Assembly: GCF_016236915.1 (NCBI RefSeq)
Contig: NZ_JAEHOK010000010.1
Location: forward strand, 33,195-97,194
DNA: 64,000 nt
From: Salegentibacter maritimus
Lineage (GTDB): Bacteria; Bacteroidota; Bacteroidia; Flavobacteriales; Flavobacteriaceae
Direction of reading: 5' to 3'
The translations under genes and the position numbers were made by a program. Numbering within the stretch: position 1 is the first letter of the stretch; every line of letters starts with the position of its first letter. Shown here in pieces: positions 8,941 through 17,754 of the stretch. The notes under the pieces are model-generated. The model was not told where the DNA came from. It worked only from the letters and a program-made list of their open reading frames with translations, and ran no database searches.

Positions 8941-8992
8941 CATAGTGATTTTCAGAAAAATGAAAATACTAAATTAAAAAATGTAACAAGTT

Positions 8993-10096
8993 ATGCAAGT
9001 TGATGTTCTAAACGCAAATGAACTAAAGAAGTCTGCACCAGTATTCGGTCAACTTTCTTTTGATAACCACGAACAAGTAGTTTTTTGCAACGACAAAGAT
9101 ACAGGTTTAAAGGCAATTATTGGTATTCATAACACGGTTTTAGGACCTGCACTGGGTGGTACCAGAATGTGGGACTACAGTAGTGAATGGGAGGCCTTGA
9201 ATGATGTTTTGCGCCTTTCGCGTGGAATGACTTTTAAAAGTGCAATTACAGGACTTAATCTTGGTGGAGGAAAGGCTGTTATAATTGGTGATGCCAGGAC
9301 CCAAAAAACACCTGAACTAATGAGAAGTTTTGGGCGTTTTGTAGATTCTCTTAGCGGAAAATATATCACTGCAGAAGATGTGGGAATGGAAACTGCCGAT
9401 ATGGATACTGTGCGTGAAGTTACTAAATATGTAACCGGGATTTCTGAAGACAAAGGCGGTGCCGGTAATCCATCTCCAATCACGGCCTATGGTGTTTTTA
9501 TGGGACTGAAAGCGGCTGTAAAGCATAAGTTTGGTAGTGACGACCTGGAAGGGAAATCGGTATTGGTTCAGGGAATAGGTCACGTGGGTGAAACTCTTGT
9601 AGAGCATTTAACCCAGGATGGAGCCAGGGTTTTTATTAGTGATATTAATGAAGAACGACTTGAAGCTGTAAAAAATAAGTACGGAGCAGTAATTTTTGAA
9701 GGTTCTGATGTCTATGCTGCCGATGTAGATATCTATGCACCTTGTGCCCTGGGAGCAACCATTAACGATGATACGGTAAAGCGTATTAATGCAAAGGTTA
9801 TTGCCGGTGCAGCTAACAACCAATTAGCCGATGAACTTACACACGGTAAGGTTCTTAGGGAAAGAGGAATTGTTTATGCCCCAGATTTTCTTATTAATGC
9901 CGGAGGTATTATAAATGTGTATGCAGAACTTGAAAATTACGGGAAGCAAGAAATTATGCGAAAAACAGAGAATATTTATAACACTACTTTAGAAATTCTA
10001 AGTAAAGCCGATAAGGAAGATATGACCTCTCACTTTGCAGCACTTAAAATTGCACAACAACGAATTGATGATAGAAAAAAACAAAATTTGAAGTAA
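8993..10096 (+). CDS. Leucine/valine-type amino acid dehydrogenase
   Basis: This 367-residue Glu/Leu/Phe/Val dehydrogenase oxidatively deaminates branched-chain or related amino acids with NAD. The substrate site is marked by GGTRMWDY and the catalytic-lysine segment GLNLGGGKAVI. The Rossmann domain shows VLVQGIGHVGETL. Length fits leucine dehydrogenase (about 360) rather than glutamate dehydrogenase (about 420-450). It is cytoplasmic. It precedes nusB, a DUF1573 lipoprotein gene and yajC, but a hairpin and a new promoter separate it from nusB. Exact substrate preference between Leu, Val and Phe cannot be read here. Confidence 0.88.
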   Translation: MQVDVLNANELKKSAPVFGQLSFDNHEQVVFCNDKDTGLKAIIGIHNTVLGPALGGTRMWDYSSEWEALNDVLRLSRGMTFKSAITGLNLGGGKAVIIGDARTQKTPELMRSFGRFVDSLSGKYITAEDVGMETADMDTVREVTKYVTGISEDKGGAGNPSPITAYGVFMGLKAAVKHKFGSDDLEGKSVLVQGIGHVGETLVEHLTQDGARVFISDINEERLEAVKNKYGAVIFEGSDVYAADVDIYAPCALGATINDDTVKRINAKVIAGAANNQLADELTHGKVLRERGIVYAPDFLINAGGIINVYAELENYGKQEIMRKTENIYNTTLEILSKADKEDMTSHFAALKIAQQRIDDRKKQNLK

Positions 10097-10114
10097 TCAA
10101 TTTCAAAAGTTTGG

Positions 10115-10122
10115 TATTTTTG
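10115..10122 (+). promoter_or_regulatory. Promoter -7 element (TATTTTTG) before nusB
   Basis: TATTTTTG matches TAnnTTTG. The predicted start of transcription falls inside the hairpin at 10126-10147, so the nusB leader would begin with part of that structure. Confidence 0.55.
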
Positions 10123-10125
10123 CAA

Positions 10126-10151
10126 GGCGAAAGAATATTCTTTCGCCTTTT
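10126..10151 (+). terminator. Perfect palindrome and T-run between the dehydrogenase and nusB
   Basis: GGCGAAAGAAT and ATTCTTTCGCC form a perfect 22-base palindrome followed by TTTTC. It fits an intrinsic terminator for the dehydrogenase transcript. Confidence 0.7.
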
Positions 10152-10178
10152 CTAATTCTAAAAAGTTCTTTTACAATT

Positions 10179-11123
10179 ATGTTGACAAGAAGACATATTC
10201 GGGTTAAAGTAATGCAATCACTCTACGCCTTTAACCAAAGCCAAAACAACAACCTGGGGACCGAGGAAAAATTCCTCCTTAAAAGTATGGAAGAGATGTA
10301 CGATCTCTTTCTGGTGCAGCTAAGCCTCATTGAAGAGTTAAAAGGCCAGGCCGAAAACTTTTTAGAAAAATCCCAACAGAAATACCTTGCTACCAGTGAG
10401 GAGAAAGATCCCAATAAAAAATTCGTTTCCAATGCTATTTTTAATATTTTCCAGAATAACGAGAGTTTACAGGACGCACTGGAGTCAAGAAAAATAACCC
10501 ATTGGAAAAGGGATGATGATTATGTGCAGATTATTTGGGAGGCTTTAAAAAATAGCGATATTTATAAAAGCTATATGGAAACCCGTGAGTCGAGTTTTAA
10601 AGAAGATAAAGAGTTTATAATTGCCGTTTTTAAAGAGATTATTGCTCCCAACGAAAAACTTTACGACTATCTTGAAGACGCTAAACTTACCTGGATAGAC
10701 GATTTGCCAATTGTAAATACCGCAGTATTAAAATTTCTTCAGAAATTAAAACCTCATTCTGCCGAAAGTTTAAAACTGGATAAGCTTTATAAAAATGAAG
10801 AGGATAAAGATTTTGCGAAAGATTTATTTAGAAAAACCTATCTAAATGATGATGTGTTAGCAAAAGAAATGTTGGGAAAAACCCCAAACTGGGATAAAGA
10901 CCGAATTGCAGAAATTGATATGATACTTATGAAAATGGCAATTTGTGAATTTCTTAAATTCCCTTCAATTCCGGTAAAAGTAACCATTAATGAATATTTA
11001 GAACTTGCCAAAGAATACAGTACTCCAAAGAGTAGTATTTTTATAAATGGCGTTTTAGATAAGTTATCTAAAGAGTATAGGGAACACAATAAATTAAATA
11101 AAGTAGGGCGAGGTCTTATGTAA
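10179..11123 (+). CDS. nusB: Transcription antitermination protein NusB, long form
   Basis: The 314-residue protein opens with MLTRRHIRVKVMQSLYAF, the NusB N-terminal RNA-binding helix, and closes with the NusB core (DRIAEIDMILMKMAICEFL, VTINEYLELAKEYSTPKSSIFINGVLDKL). NusB with NusE binds boxA RNA and prevents premature termination in rRNA operons. It is about twice the usual 140 residues: residues about 30-180 form an inserted, highly charged region, as is typical for Bacteroidota NusB. It starts an apparent operon with the DUF1573 lipoprotein gene and yajC. Confidence 0.92.
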   Translation: MLTRRHIRVKVMQSLYAFNQSQNNNLGTEEKFLLKSMEEMYDLFLVQLSLIEELKGQAENFLEKSQQKYLATSEEKDPNKKFVSNAIFNIFQNNESLQDALESRKITHWKRDDDYVQIIWEALKNSDIYKSYMETRESSFKEDKEFIIAVFKEIIAPNEKLYDYLEDAKLTWIDDLPIVNTAVLKFLQKLKPHSAESLKLDKLYKNEEDKDFAKDLFRKTYLNDDVLAKEMLGKTPNWDKDRIAEIDMILMKMAICEFLKFPSIPVKVTINEYLELAKEYSTPKSSIFINGVLDKLSKEYREHNKLNKVGRGLM

Positions 11124-11165
11124 TGAAGAAAATTTCTTAATTTTAAAAATTAAATTATAAAGTTC

Positions 11166-11636
11166 ATGATTATGAAAAATGGAATCTTAATGTTGGCTGC
11201 AGTAGGGGCGCTGCTTTTTACTTCGTGTAAAGACAACAACAATAACGCCTCGGAAAAAGTAAAAGCGGAAAATGTAGAAAGTGCTGCAGAACGCGATGCA
11301 CAGGCTACCGTATATCCAAAGATGGAGTTTGAAACTTCAGAGCATGATTTTGGTACTATTCCACAGGGTAAAAATGTAGAGCATACCTTTACATTTACCA
11401 ATACCGGGCAGGCGCCATTGGTAATTACAAATGCAAGAAGTACTTGCGGTTGTACCGTTCCATCTTACACCAAAGATCCAATTCAACCGGGAGAAACCGG
11501 AGAAATGTTGGTGAAATTTAATGGCTCTGGAAAAGGTCAGGTAACAAAAACAGTAACGGTAACTGCCAATACAGAAGCCGGTACAGAGCGTCTTAAAATT
11601 AAAGCCTTTGTAGAAACCAAAGAAAACGCTAGCTAA
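11166..11636 (+). CDS. DUF1573 lipoprotein
   Basis: This 156-residue lipoprotein has a signal peptide ending LLFTSC, followed by K-D-N-N-N, so it is lipidated at the cysteine. The body (about 58-150) is one DUF1573 immunoglobulin-like domain, marked by FDFGTIPQG-like EHDFGTIPQGKNVEHTFTFTNTG and TCGCTVPSY. The function of DUF1573 is not known; the fold resembles HYDIN/ASPM-type repeats. An alternative start two codons later (11172) would give a more usual MKN N-terminus. It lies between nusB and yajC, 42 bases after nusB and 3 bases before yajC, a common flavobacterial order. Confidence 0.85.
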   Translation: MIMKNGILMLAAVGALLFTSCKDNNNNASEKVKAENVESAAERDAQATVYPKMEFETSEHDFGTIPQGKNVEHTFTFTNTGQAPLVITNARSTCGCTVPSYTKDPIQPGETGEMLVKFNGSGKGQVTKTVTVTANTEAGTERLKIKAFVETKENAS

Positions 11637-11639
11637 TAA

Positions 11640-11966
11640 ATGGATCAATTAACCCAATTTGCCCCAATAATTTTAATGTTTTTAGTGGTGTATTTTTTTA
11701 TGATACGTCCACAAATGAAAAAAGCTAAACAAGAACGCAACTTTGCTTCCGAATTAAAACGCGGAGACCGTATAGTCACTAAAAGTGGAATGCACGGTAA
11801 AGTTGTGGATTTTAGCGAAAAAAACAATGCGGTGATTATAGAAACCGGAGCAGGAAAAATAACTTTTGATCGCTCTTCCATATCTATGGAAATGAGTAAA
11901 AAACTTAACGAAACAGCCAAGCCGGAAAAAGAAAGCAAGGCAAAAGCCGTTAAGGAGAAGAAATAA
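11640..11966 (+). CDS. yajC: Preprotein translocase subunit YajC
   Basis: The 108-residue protein has one membrane helix (about 9-25) followed by IRPQMKKAKQERNFASELKRGDRIVTKSGMHG split across the canonical YajC core, then a lysine-rich tail. YajC joins SecDF at the inner membrane and assists Sec-dependent export. Length and order match the family. The start follows the DUF1573 stop codon by 3 bases, so translation is probably coupled. A strong terminator follows within 60 bases. Confidence 0.93.
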   Translation: MDQLTQFAPIILMFLVVYFFMIRPQMKKAKQERNFASELKRGDRIVTKSGMHGKVVDFSEKNNAVIIETGAGKITFDRSSISMEMSKKLNETAKPEKESKAKAVKEKK

Positions 11967-11989
11967 TTTTCTGTTATAATTTAGAATAG

Positions 11990-12022
11990 AAAATCCCCAG
12001 CGTTAAAGCCTGGGGATTTTTA
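11990..12022 (+). terminator. Intrinsic terminator of the nusB-yajC operon
   Basis: AAAATCCCCAG and CTGGGGATTTT form an 11-base stem with a 9-base loop, then a T-run. Confidence 0.88.
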
Positions 12023-12055
12023 TTTTTAGGGAGATTTAAGAATTGTAAAAAAATA

Positions 12056-12117
12056 CGTCATTCTAAACTCGTTTCAGAATCTAACATTTTAGAACCTGAA
12101 ACAAGTTGAGGTTGACG
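12056..12117. repeat. Family 1 dispersed repeat, copy R2
   Basis: It begins CGTCATTCTAAACTCGTTTC and ends CTGAAACAAGTTGAGGTTGACG. The arms are roughly complementary, so it can fold. It lies between the convergent yajC and YdeI-like genes. Confidence 0.78.
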
Positions 12118-12149
12118 TAAAAATAAATTTTTTAAATATTCTTTCTCTA

Positions 12150-12743
12150 TTAGCAATTTTTGTATTTATCATGAAGTCCTTCACCATTCTTAATCATTGG
12201 TTTAATCTTTTCCAGTCGGGATCTTTTTGTAGCTTCCCTTTTTGCTTCAGCAATATAATTAGCATATTCCCTTTGTTTGCCTTTAGTTAATTGCAGAAAA
12301 GATTTTTCTAAACCTTTATCAGCTTTAAAAGCATCTTTTAATTCTGGTGGTAGTAGTAACTTTTTTAAAACAACCGGTTTTATCTCTTTTCCTTCCCGCT
12401 GGTTTTGGATAGCTTCTGCTATATATTTCTGAAGAATTTCGGGTCTTATTTTATCTTCTTTTCTAAATCTTATTTGTCTTAGAGCTTTGGTTTTGCCTTC
12501 CTGAGCGTTATAGAGTAGCGCGGTATTCTCTTTTAACAAGGCTCCATTAAAAAACCAAAGGGCACAATGATTTTTAAATGCTGCCATGCCAACCACATTT
12601 TTGCCGTTAAGCGTGTAAACCGGTGTTCCCCATTTTATACATTCCTCAAGTTCTGTATCTTGCAATACTGCTCTTAAAGCCTGTAGCTCTTTTTCCCAGG
12701 AATTATGGGTTTTAATATATTCATCTACCGATTTTACAGCCAT
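12150..12743 (-). CDS. YdeI/OmdA-like protein with DUF1801 domain
   Basis: The 197-residue protein starts with a DUF1801 domain (about 5-115; ECIKWGTPVYTLNGKNVVGMAAFKNHCALWF), followed by a bacteriocin-protection OmdA-type tail (about 130-190; LPPELKDAFKADKGLEKSFLQLTKGKQREYANYI). No export signal is present. The biochemical role of both domains is poorly defined; the YdeI family is linked to resistance to cationic peptides in some enterobacteria, which should not be transferred here without evidence. It is a single gene with family 2 repeat copy B at its 5' end. Confidence 0.8.
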   Translation of the reverse strand: MAVKSVDEYIKTHNSWEKELQALRAVLQDTELEECIKWGTPVYTLNGKNVVGMAAFKNHCALWFFNGALLKENTALLYNAQEGKTKALRQIRFRKEDKIRPEILQKYIAEAIQNQREGKEIKPVVLKKLLLPPELKDAFKADKGLEKSFLQLTKGKQREYANYIAEAKREATKRSRLEKIKPMIKNGEGLHDKYKNC

Positions 12744-12765
12744 TTTCCTTTTGCTTGAATATGGT

Positions 12766-12877
12766 TTTACTCGATAATCGAGATTTATCCCGATAGTTAT
12801 CGGAAATCCGGGGCTAGCCTTGAAATAAAAATCTTTTTATGTAATGTCTCTTTGTTTTGCCAAAAGCTAATTTACTT
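12766..12877. repeat. Family 2 dispersed repeat, copy B (full length)
   Basis: It has the same build as copy A: TTTACTCGATAATCGAGA, then CCCGATAGTTATCGGA (a perfect small hairpin), TCCGGGGCTAGCC, and a terminal AATTTACTT. The TTA in that terminal word is the pepT stop codon on the minus strand. Confidence 0.82.
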
Positions 12878-14113
12878 ATATTTTTCTGAAGTTATTTCTG
12901 CAATTTTTACGATTACTTCAGTAGCTTTTTGCATACTTTCTACCGGTACATATTCGTATTTTCCGTGAAAGTTATGGCCGCCGGCAAAAATATTAGGGCA
13001 GGGTAATCCCATATAACTTAGTTGAGATCCATCGGTGCCACCGCGAATTGGTTTTAAAATGGGTTCAACATTTACTGCTTTCATGGCTTCTTTGGCAATG
13101 TCTACAATATGCATTACCGGTTCAATTTTTTCCCGCATATTAAAATATTGATCGGTGATCTCTACCGAAATACAATCATTTTCATATTGTGAGCATATTT
13201 CTGAAGCCAAATCCTGCATCATCTCTTTTCTGGCATTAAAATGCCCTAAATCATGATCTCTAATTATATATTCCAGTTGGGTTTCTTCTACATCTCCTTT
13301 TATATTGCTAAGATGAAAAAATCCCTGTCTATCTTCGGTATGTTCGGGTGTTTCCAGTCTTGGTAAAGAATTAATAAAGTCTACCGCAATATACTGGCTG
13401 TTTACCATCTTATCTTTGGCATAACCGGGGTGTACGCTTTTTCCATGTACTTTAACTACGGCCCTGGCGGCATTAAAATTTTCATATTCCAATTCTCCTA
13501 TTTGGCTCCCGTCCATGGTATATGCCCATTCAGCACCAAATTTTTGCACATCAAATTTGTGGGCACCGCGACCAATTTCTTCATCAGGGGTAAAACCTAC
13601 CCGGATTTTTCCATGGGGAATTTCAGGATTATCCAATAAATATTGCATCGCGGTCATTATTTCTGTAATCCCGGCCTTATCGTCGGCACTTAAAAGACTG
13701 GTGCCATCGGTGGTAATTAGAGTTTGACCTTTATACTGTTTTAAATCATCAAAATATTCGGGAGAAAGAATAATGTTTTTCTCTTTGTTTAAAATAATAT
13801 CCCTTCCGTCATAATTCTCAATAATTTGCGGTTTTATATTGGTAGCGTTAAAATCGGGGGAAGTATCAAAATGAGAAATGAAACCAATAACCGGAACTTT
13901 ATGCGCAACATTAGCAGGTAGCGTGGCCATCACATAGGCGTTATCGTCTATACTAACTTCGGTCATACCCATTTCCTGCAGCTCTTCTTTCAGCTTTTTA
14001 GCTAACTCCCATTGCTTTTGACTGCTGGGGGTAGTCTGGCTTTCGGGATCACTTTGGGTATCTATGGTGATATAGCTAATAAATCTATCTATAATCCGCT
14101 GTTTGTTAATCAT
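12872..14113 (-). CDS. pepT: Peptidase T (tripeptide aminopeptidase)
   Basis: This 413-residue M20 metallopeptidase releases the N-terminal residue from tripeptides in the cytoplasm. The metal site is shown by FISHFDTSPD, LSADDKAGITEIM and FTPDEEIGRG, with GGTDGSQLSYMGLPCPN and AGGHNFHGKYEYVPVES in the C-terminal lobe; length is normal for PepT. The start MINKQRIIDRFISYI fits the family. Its stop codon lies inside the last bases of repeat copy B, so the repeat directly abuts the coding region. It is divergent from the ggt gene. Confidence 0.95.
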   Translation of the reverse strand: MINKQRIIDRFISYITIDTQSDPESQTTPSSQKQWELAKKLKEELQEMGMTEVSIDDNAYVMATLPANVAHKVPVIGFISHFDTSPDFNATNIKPQIIENYDGRDIILNKEKNIILSPEYFDDLKQYKGQTLITTDGTSLLSADDKAGITEIMTAMQYLLDNPEIPHGKIRVGFTPDEEIGRGAHKFDVQKFGAEWAYTMDGSQIGELEYENFNAARAVVKVHGKSVHPGYAKDKMVNSQYIAVDFINSLPRLETPEHTEDRQGFFHLSNIKGDVEETQLEYIIRDHDLGHFNARKEMMQDLASEICSQYENDCISVEITDQYFNMREKIEPVMHIVDIAKEAMKAVNVEPILKPIRGGTDGSQLSYMGLPCPNIFAGGHNFHGKYEYVPVESMQKATEVIVKIAEITSEKYK

Positions 14114-14211
14114 TTGGTTTCAACTTTTATTATTCAGAATTTTAAGAGTATTTTGTAAGCTCATCTCTTCTAAGCAAATATAATTAACGTGAATAGCTAT
14201 TCCTTGCACTT

Positions 14212-15912
14212 ATGAAAAAACTATTATTCCTTTTCGTTATTTTAATCCTTTCTTCCTGTATAAAATCTAAAAACCTTGTTGAGGATAATTTTGGTGAAAA
14301 AACTGTAATAGCCGATTCTGCCATGGTGGTTTCGGCCAGGGCAGAGGCTTCCAATATTGGTTTGGAAGTTCTAAAAAATGGTGGGAATGCTTTTGATGCT
14401 ATGTTAGCTACCGAAATGGCACTCGCGGTTAGCTTTCCTTTTGCCGGAAATTTAGGCGGCGGCGGATTTATGGTTTATAGAAAAGCAAACGGCGAAACAG
14501 GATCTTTAGATTTTAGGGAGAAAGCGCCATTAGCGGCTTCTAAAACAATGTACCTGGATAAAGATGGAAATGTACTATCAGAAAAAAGTATGTACGGCTC
14601 ACTTGCCGTTGGCGTTCCCGGTACAATTGCCGGAATTTTTGCAGCTCACGAAAAGTTTGGAACCTTACCCATAAACGAAATTTTAGAACCCGTAGTTGCT
14701 TTGGCTAAAAACGGATTTGTAGTTACCGAAAAACAAAGTAAAACTCTGGCTCATTACAGCGAATTGTTCTTACGGGAAAATAAGGGTACTATTTTATTTG
14801 CTAAACCTTACAGGCCGGGAGATACCATTAAAAACCCTCAACTTGCGAAAACCCTGGAGCGAATAATTACTAATGGAAGAGAGGAATTTTATACCGGTGA
14901 AACCGGCAGGAAAATGATCGCTTATCTCCGGGAAAGAGGTGGTGTTATGAGTATGGAAGATTTGCAGAAGTATCAGGCGCATTGGCGGGAGCCCGTAACA
15001 GTAGACTATAAAGACCTAAAAATTATATCTATGCCACCACCCTCAAGTGGTGGAATTGTTTTAGGGCAAATTTTAAAAATGTTGGAAACTTTTCCTTTAG
15101 CTGAATATGGTCATAATTCGCTAAAAACTATCCAGGTGGTCACCGAAGCCGAACGTAGAGCTTATGCCGATAGAAGTTTTTACCTGGGAGATCCCGATTT
15201 TGTGGATATTCCAGTAGATACTTTATTGAGTGACGCATATCTTTCAGGGAGAATGCAGAATTTTAGTTTTGACCAGGCCACACCTTCCTCCAGTATTGGT
15301 TATGGTGAAATTCCCGGATACGAAAGCGACGAAACCACACATTATTCTATAGTAGATAAATATGGGAATGCCGTAGCTGTAACCACTACTTTAAACGGAG
15401 CCTATGGCTCTAAAATGTATATTGAGGAACTTGGTTTTTTTCTTAATAATGAAATGAACGATTTTAGCGCAAAACCTGGAGTTCCCGATATGTTTGGGCT
15501 TGTGGGAGCCGAAGCAAATGCTATAGCGCCACAAAAACGAATGCTAAGTTCTATGACGCCCAGTATTGTTGAAAAAAATGGAGAATTATTTATGGTTTTG
15601 GGATCACCGGGTGGTTCTACCATAATTACCTCGGTTTTGCAAACTATTCTTAATGTAAAGGAATTTAAAATGAATATGCAGGAAGCTGTAGACGCACCTC
15701 GTTTTCATCATCAATGGTTGCCCGATAAGGTGCTTTTTGAGCCCAATGCATTTGAAGCCAGTTTGTTAGATTCTTTAAGGTTGAAAGCTTATCATATAGA
15801 TGAAAATGAATCTCGAATTATAGGAAAAGTAGATGCGATTAAAATATTGCCCAATGGCCGTTTGGAAGCTGGTGCCGATAGGAGGGGAGATGATACGGCA
15901 AAAGGGTATTGA
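14212..15912 (+). CDS. ggt: Gamma-glutamyltransferase lipoprotein
   Basis: The 566-residue enzyme hydrolyses or transfers the gamma-glutamyl group of glutathione and related peptides. A lipoprotein signal ends LILSSC near residue 16, placing it in the envelope. The proenzyme is recognised by VSARAEASNIGLEVLKNGGNAFDA (split over the family's first motif), FAGNLGGGGF, and the self-cleavage site DETTHYSIVDK, where Thr of TTHYS becomes the N-terminal nucleophile of the small subunit. GSPGGSTIITSV is the late oxyanion segment. Single gene, divergent from pepT, followed by pyrD with its own promoter. Confidence 0.94.
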   Translation: MKKLLFLFVILILSSCIKSKNLVEDNFGEKTVIADSAMVVSARAEASNIGLEVLKNGGNAFDAMLATEMALAVSFPFAGNLGGGGFMVYRKANGETGSLDFREKAPLAASKTMYLDKDGNVLSEKSMYGSLAVGVPGTIAGIFAAHEKFGTLPINEILEPVVALAKNGFVVTEKQSKTLAHYSELFLRENKGTILFAKPYRPGDTIKNPQLAKTLERIITNGREEFYTGETGRKMIAYLRERGGVMSMEDLQKYQAHWREPVTVDYKDLKIISMPPPSSGGIVLGQILKMLETFPLAEYGHNSLKTIQVVTEAERRAYADRSFYLGDPDFVDIPVDTLLSDAYLSGRMQNFSFDQATPSSSIGYGEIPGYESDETTHYSIVDKYGNAVAVTTTLNGAYGSKMYIEELGFFLNNEMNDFSAKPGVPDMFGLVGAEANAIAPQKRMLSSMTPSIVEKNGELFMVLGSPGGSTIITSVLQTILNVKEFKMNMQEAVDAPRFHHQWLPDKVLFEPNAFEASLLDSLRLKAYHIDENESRIIGKVDAIKILPNGRLEAGADRRGDDTAKGY

Positions 15913-15958
15913 TACTTAAAATAATCGATTTGGACTTTTTGGGCTGTGTAAATTAGTC

Positions 15959-15966
15959 TATTTTTG
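15959..15966 (+). promoter_or_regulatory. Promoter -7 element (TATTTTTG) of pyrD
   Basis: TATTTTTG fits TAnnTTTG, with a TTG 17 bases upstream, giving a fair two-part flavobacterial promoter just before the ATG at 15983. Confidence 0.65.
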
Positions 15967-15982
15967 TGAAAACCCAGTTATA

Positions 15983-17008
15983 ATGTATAAATCGCTTTTA
16001 CGCCCTTTCCTTTTTAGGTTTGATCCTGAATGGGTGCATCATTTCACTTTTAACACTTTAAAGAAATTCGGTAAAACTTCCATTTTTAAAAGCCTGGTAA
16101 AAAAGAAGTTCCAGGTAGAAGATTCGAGATTGGAACGAGAGGTTTTCGGACTTAAATTTAAGAATCCGGTGGGGCTTGCCGCTGGTTTTGATAAAGATGC
16201 AAAGCTTTTTCAGGAGCTATCAGATTTAGGCTTTGGGTTTATTGAAATAGGCACTGTTACCCCAAAAGCGCAACCCGGTAACGAGAAAAAACGCCTCTTT
16301 AGGTTAAAAGAAGATAATGCTATTATTAACCGAATGGGCTTTAATAATGATGGGGTAGAAGCAGCTGTTGCCCGACTTAAGAAGAATAAAAATGTACTTA
16401 TTGGCGGGAATATTGGGAAAAACAAGATTACTGCAAACGAAAATGCCGTAGAAGATTACAAGATTTGCTTTGAAGCGCTTTACGATTATGTAAACTATTT
16501 TGTGGTAAATGTGAGTTCTCCAAATACCCCTAATTTAAGGGAGTTACAGGATAAAGAGCCGCTTACTAATTTGTTGAATACTCTGCAAAATTTAAATGCC
16601 GCAAAGCCTAAGCAAAAGCCTATTTTGCTAAAAATAGCTCCCGACCTTACCGATGCGCAGTTACTGGACATTATAGAAATTGTAAAAGAAACAAAAATCG
16701 CAGGGGTAATCGCAACCAATACAACCATTTCCCGTGAAGGCTTAAAATCTGAAAATAAGTTAGAAACCGGCGGACTTAGCGGAAAGCCTTTAACAAACCG
16801 GGCTACTGAAGTGATTCGTTTTCTTTCTGAAAAAAGCAATAAAGCCTTTCCTATTATTGGAGTAGGGGGTATACATACCGCCGAAGATGCATTGGAGAAA
16901 CTTGATGCCGGTGCTAGTTTAGTTCAATTATATACCGGTTTTATTTACGAAGGCCCGGCTTTAATAAAAAGAATTAATGAGGCATTGCTAAATAGAAGTA
17001 GGGAGTAA
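15983..17008 (+). CDS. pyrD: Dihydroorotate dehydrogenase (quinone), class 2
   Basis: This 341-residue flavoprotein oxidises dihydroorotate to orotate and passes electrons to the quinone pool (pyrimidine synthesis). The N-terminal [20 protein letters not shown] helix pair is the membrane-associating segment that marks class 2. FMN-site and active-site segments are [41 protein letters not shown] (the class 2 catalytic serine segment) and [11 protein letters not shown]. The gene is followed 10 bases later by a LysE-family exporter gene, probably on the same transcript. Confidence 0.95.
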   Translation: MYKSLLRPFLFRFDPEWVHHFTFNTLKKFGKTSIFKSLVKKKFQVEDSRLEREVFGLKFKNPVGLAAGFDKDAKLFQELSDLGFGFIEIGTVTPKAQPGNEKKRLFRLKEDNAIINRMGFNNDGVEAAVARLKKNKNVLIGGNIGKNKITANENAVEDYKICFEALYDYVNYFVVNVSSPNTPNLRELQDKEPLTNLLNTLQNLNAAKPKQKPILLKIAPDLTDAQLLDIIEIVKETKIAGVIATNTTISREGLKSENKLETGGLSGKPLTNRATEVIRFLSEKSNKAFPIIGVGGIHTAEDALEKLDAGASLVQLYTGFIYEGPALIKRINEALLNRSRE

Positions 17009-17018
17009 GCTATTTTAA

Positions 17019-17633
17019 ATGATAGACCAGCTCATTCCTTTTTTAACCGCTTCGGCAATTTTAACCATCTCACCGGGCCCCGATATTATCTATGTGATGG
17101 TTCAGGGAATAGCCAATGGTAAAAAGCATGGTTTTGTCACAGCCCTGGGGCTGGCCACGGGTATTATTGTTCACACCAGTCTGGTGGCTTTTGGGGTATC
17201 GGCGATTATTAAAAGTTCAGATTCACTCTTTTTAATTATTAAATTGCTGGGTACTAGTTATTTGCTATATTTGGCCTGGTTGGTTTTTAGGAGCGACCCT
17301 AAAATTGCTTATTCTTCAAAAGGAATTCAAAAGAAATCTTTGTTGTCGCTTTTCAAACAGGGATTTATAATGAATGTGCTAAACCCAAAAGTGACCATAT
17401 TTTTTCTGGCCTTTTTTCCCGGTTTTCTTTGGGATCCGGAAGGAAATACCGTGGTTCAATTCTATATTTTAGGCTTGTTTTTTATGGGTATTACAATTCT
17501 TATCTTTGGAAGTGTAGCTTTATTAGCCGGGAAAATCTCTACTTACTTAAAAAAGCATACACACTCTGCCCTTGTTCTAAAATGGTTGCAGATTGTGGTT
17601 TTTATAGGAATAGCAACTTTTATACTGATCTAG
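17019..17633 (+). CDS. LysE/RhtB-family amino acid exporter
   Basis: The 204-residue inner-membrane protein has about six hydrophobic helices and the family's N-terminal signature AILTISPGPDIIYVMVQGI (residues about 14-32). The loop GFIMNVLNPKVTIFF (about 115-130) is another family mark. LysE/RhtB proteins export amino acids such as lysine, homoserine or threonine; the cargo is not predictable. It is 10 bases downstream of pyrD and probably co-transcribed by position only. Confidence 0.87.
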   Translation: MIDQLIPFLTASAILTISPGPDIIYVMVQGIANGKKHGFVTALGLATGIIVHTSLVAFGVSAIIKSSDSLFLIIKLLGTSYLLYLAWLVFRSDPKIAYSSKGIQKKSLLSLFKQGFIMNVLNPKVTIFFLAFFPGFLWDPEGNTVVQFYILGLFFMGITILIFGSVALLAGKISTYLKKHTHSALVLKWLQIVVFIGIATFILI

Positions 17634-17741
17634 TTGTATAAAATTAGACTTAAAGGAAAATTAGAAGTTATACTTTTTTACTAGTAGGATGCTAATAAAA
17701 TGAATTAATATGCATTGGTTTTTAGATATTCCTTAAAATAC

Positions 17742-17749
17742 TATCTTTG
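17742..17749 (+). promoter_or_regulatory. Promoter -7 element (TATCTTTG) of the HMG-CoA lyase gene
   Basis: TATCTTTG matches TAnnTTTG and lies only 5 bases before the ATG, so the mRNA would be almost leaderless. Confidence 0.5.
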
Positions 17750-17754
17750 ATGAT

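Noticed and set aside
12150..12743. YdeI-like protein considered a defence or toxin-immunity gene
   Set aside because: Only the family name suggests peptide resistance; no partner gene or export signal supports it.
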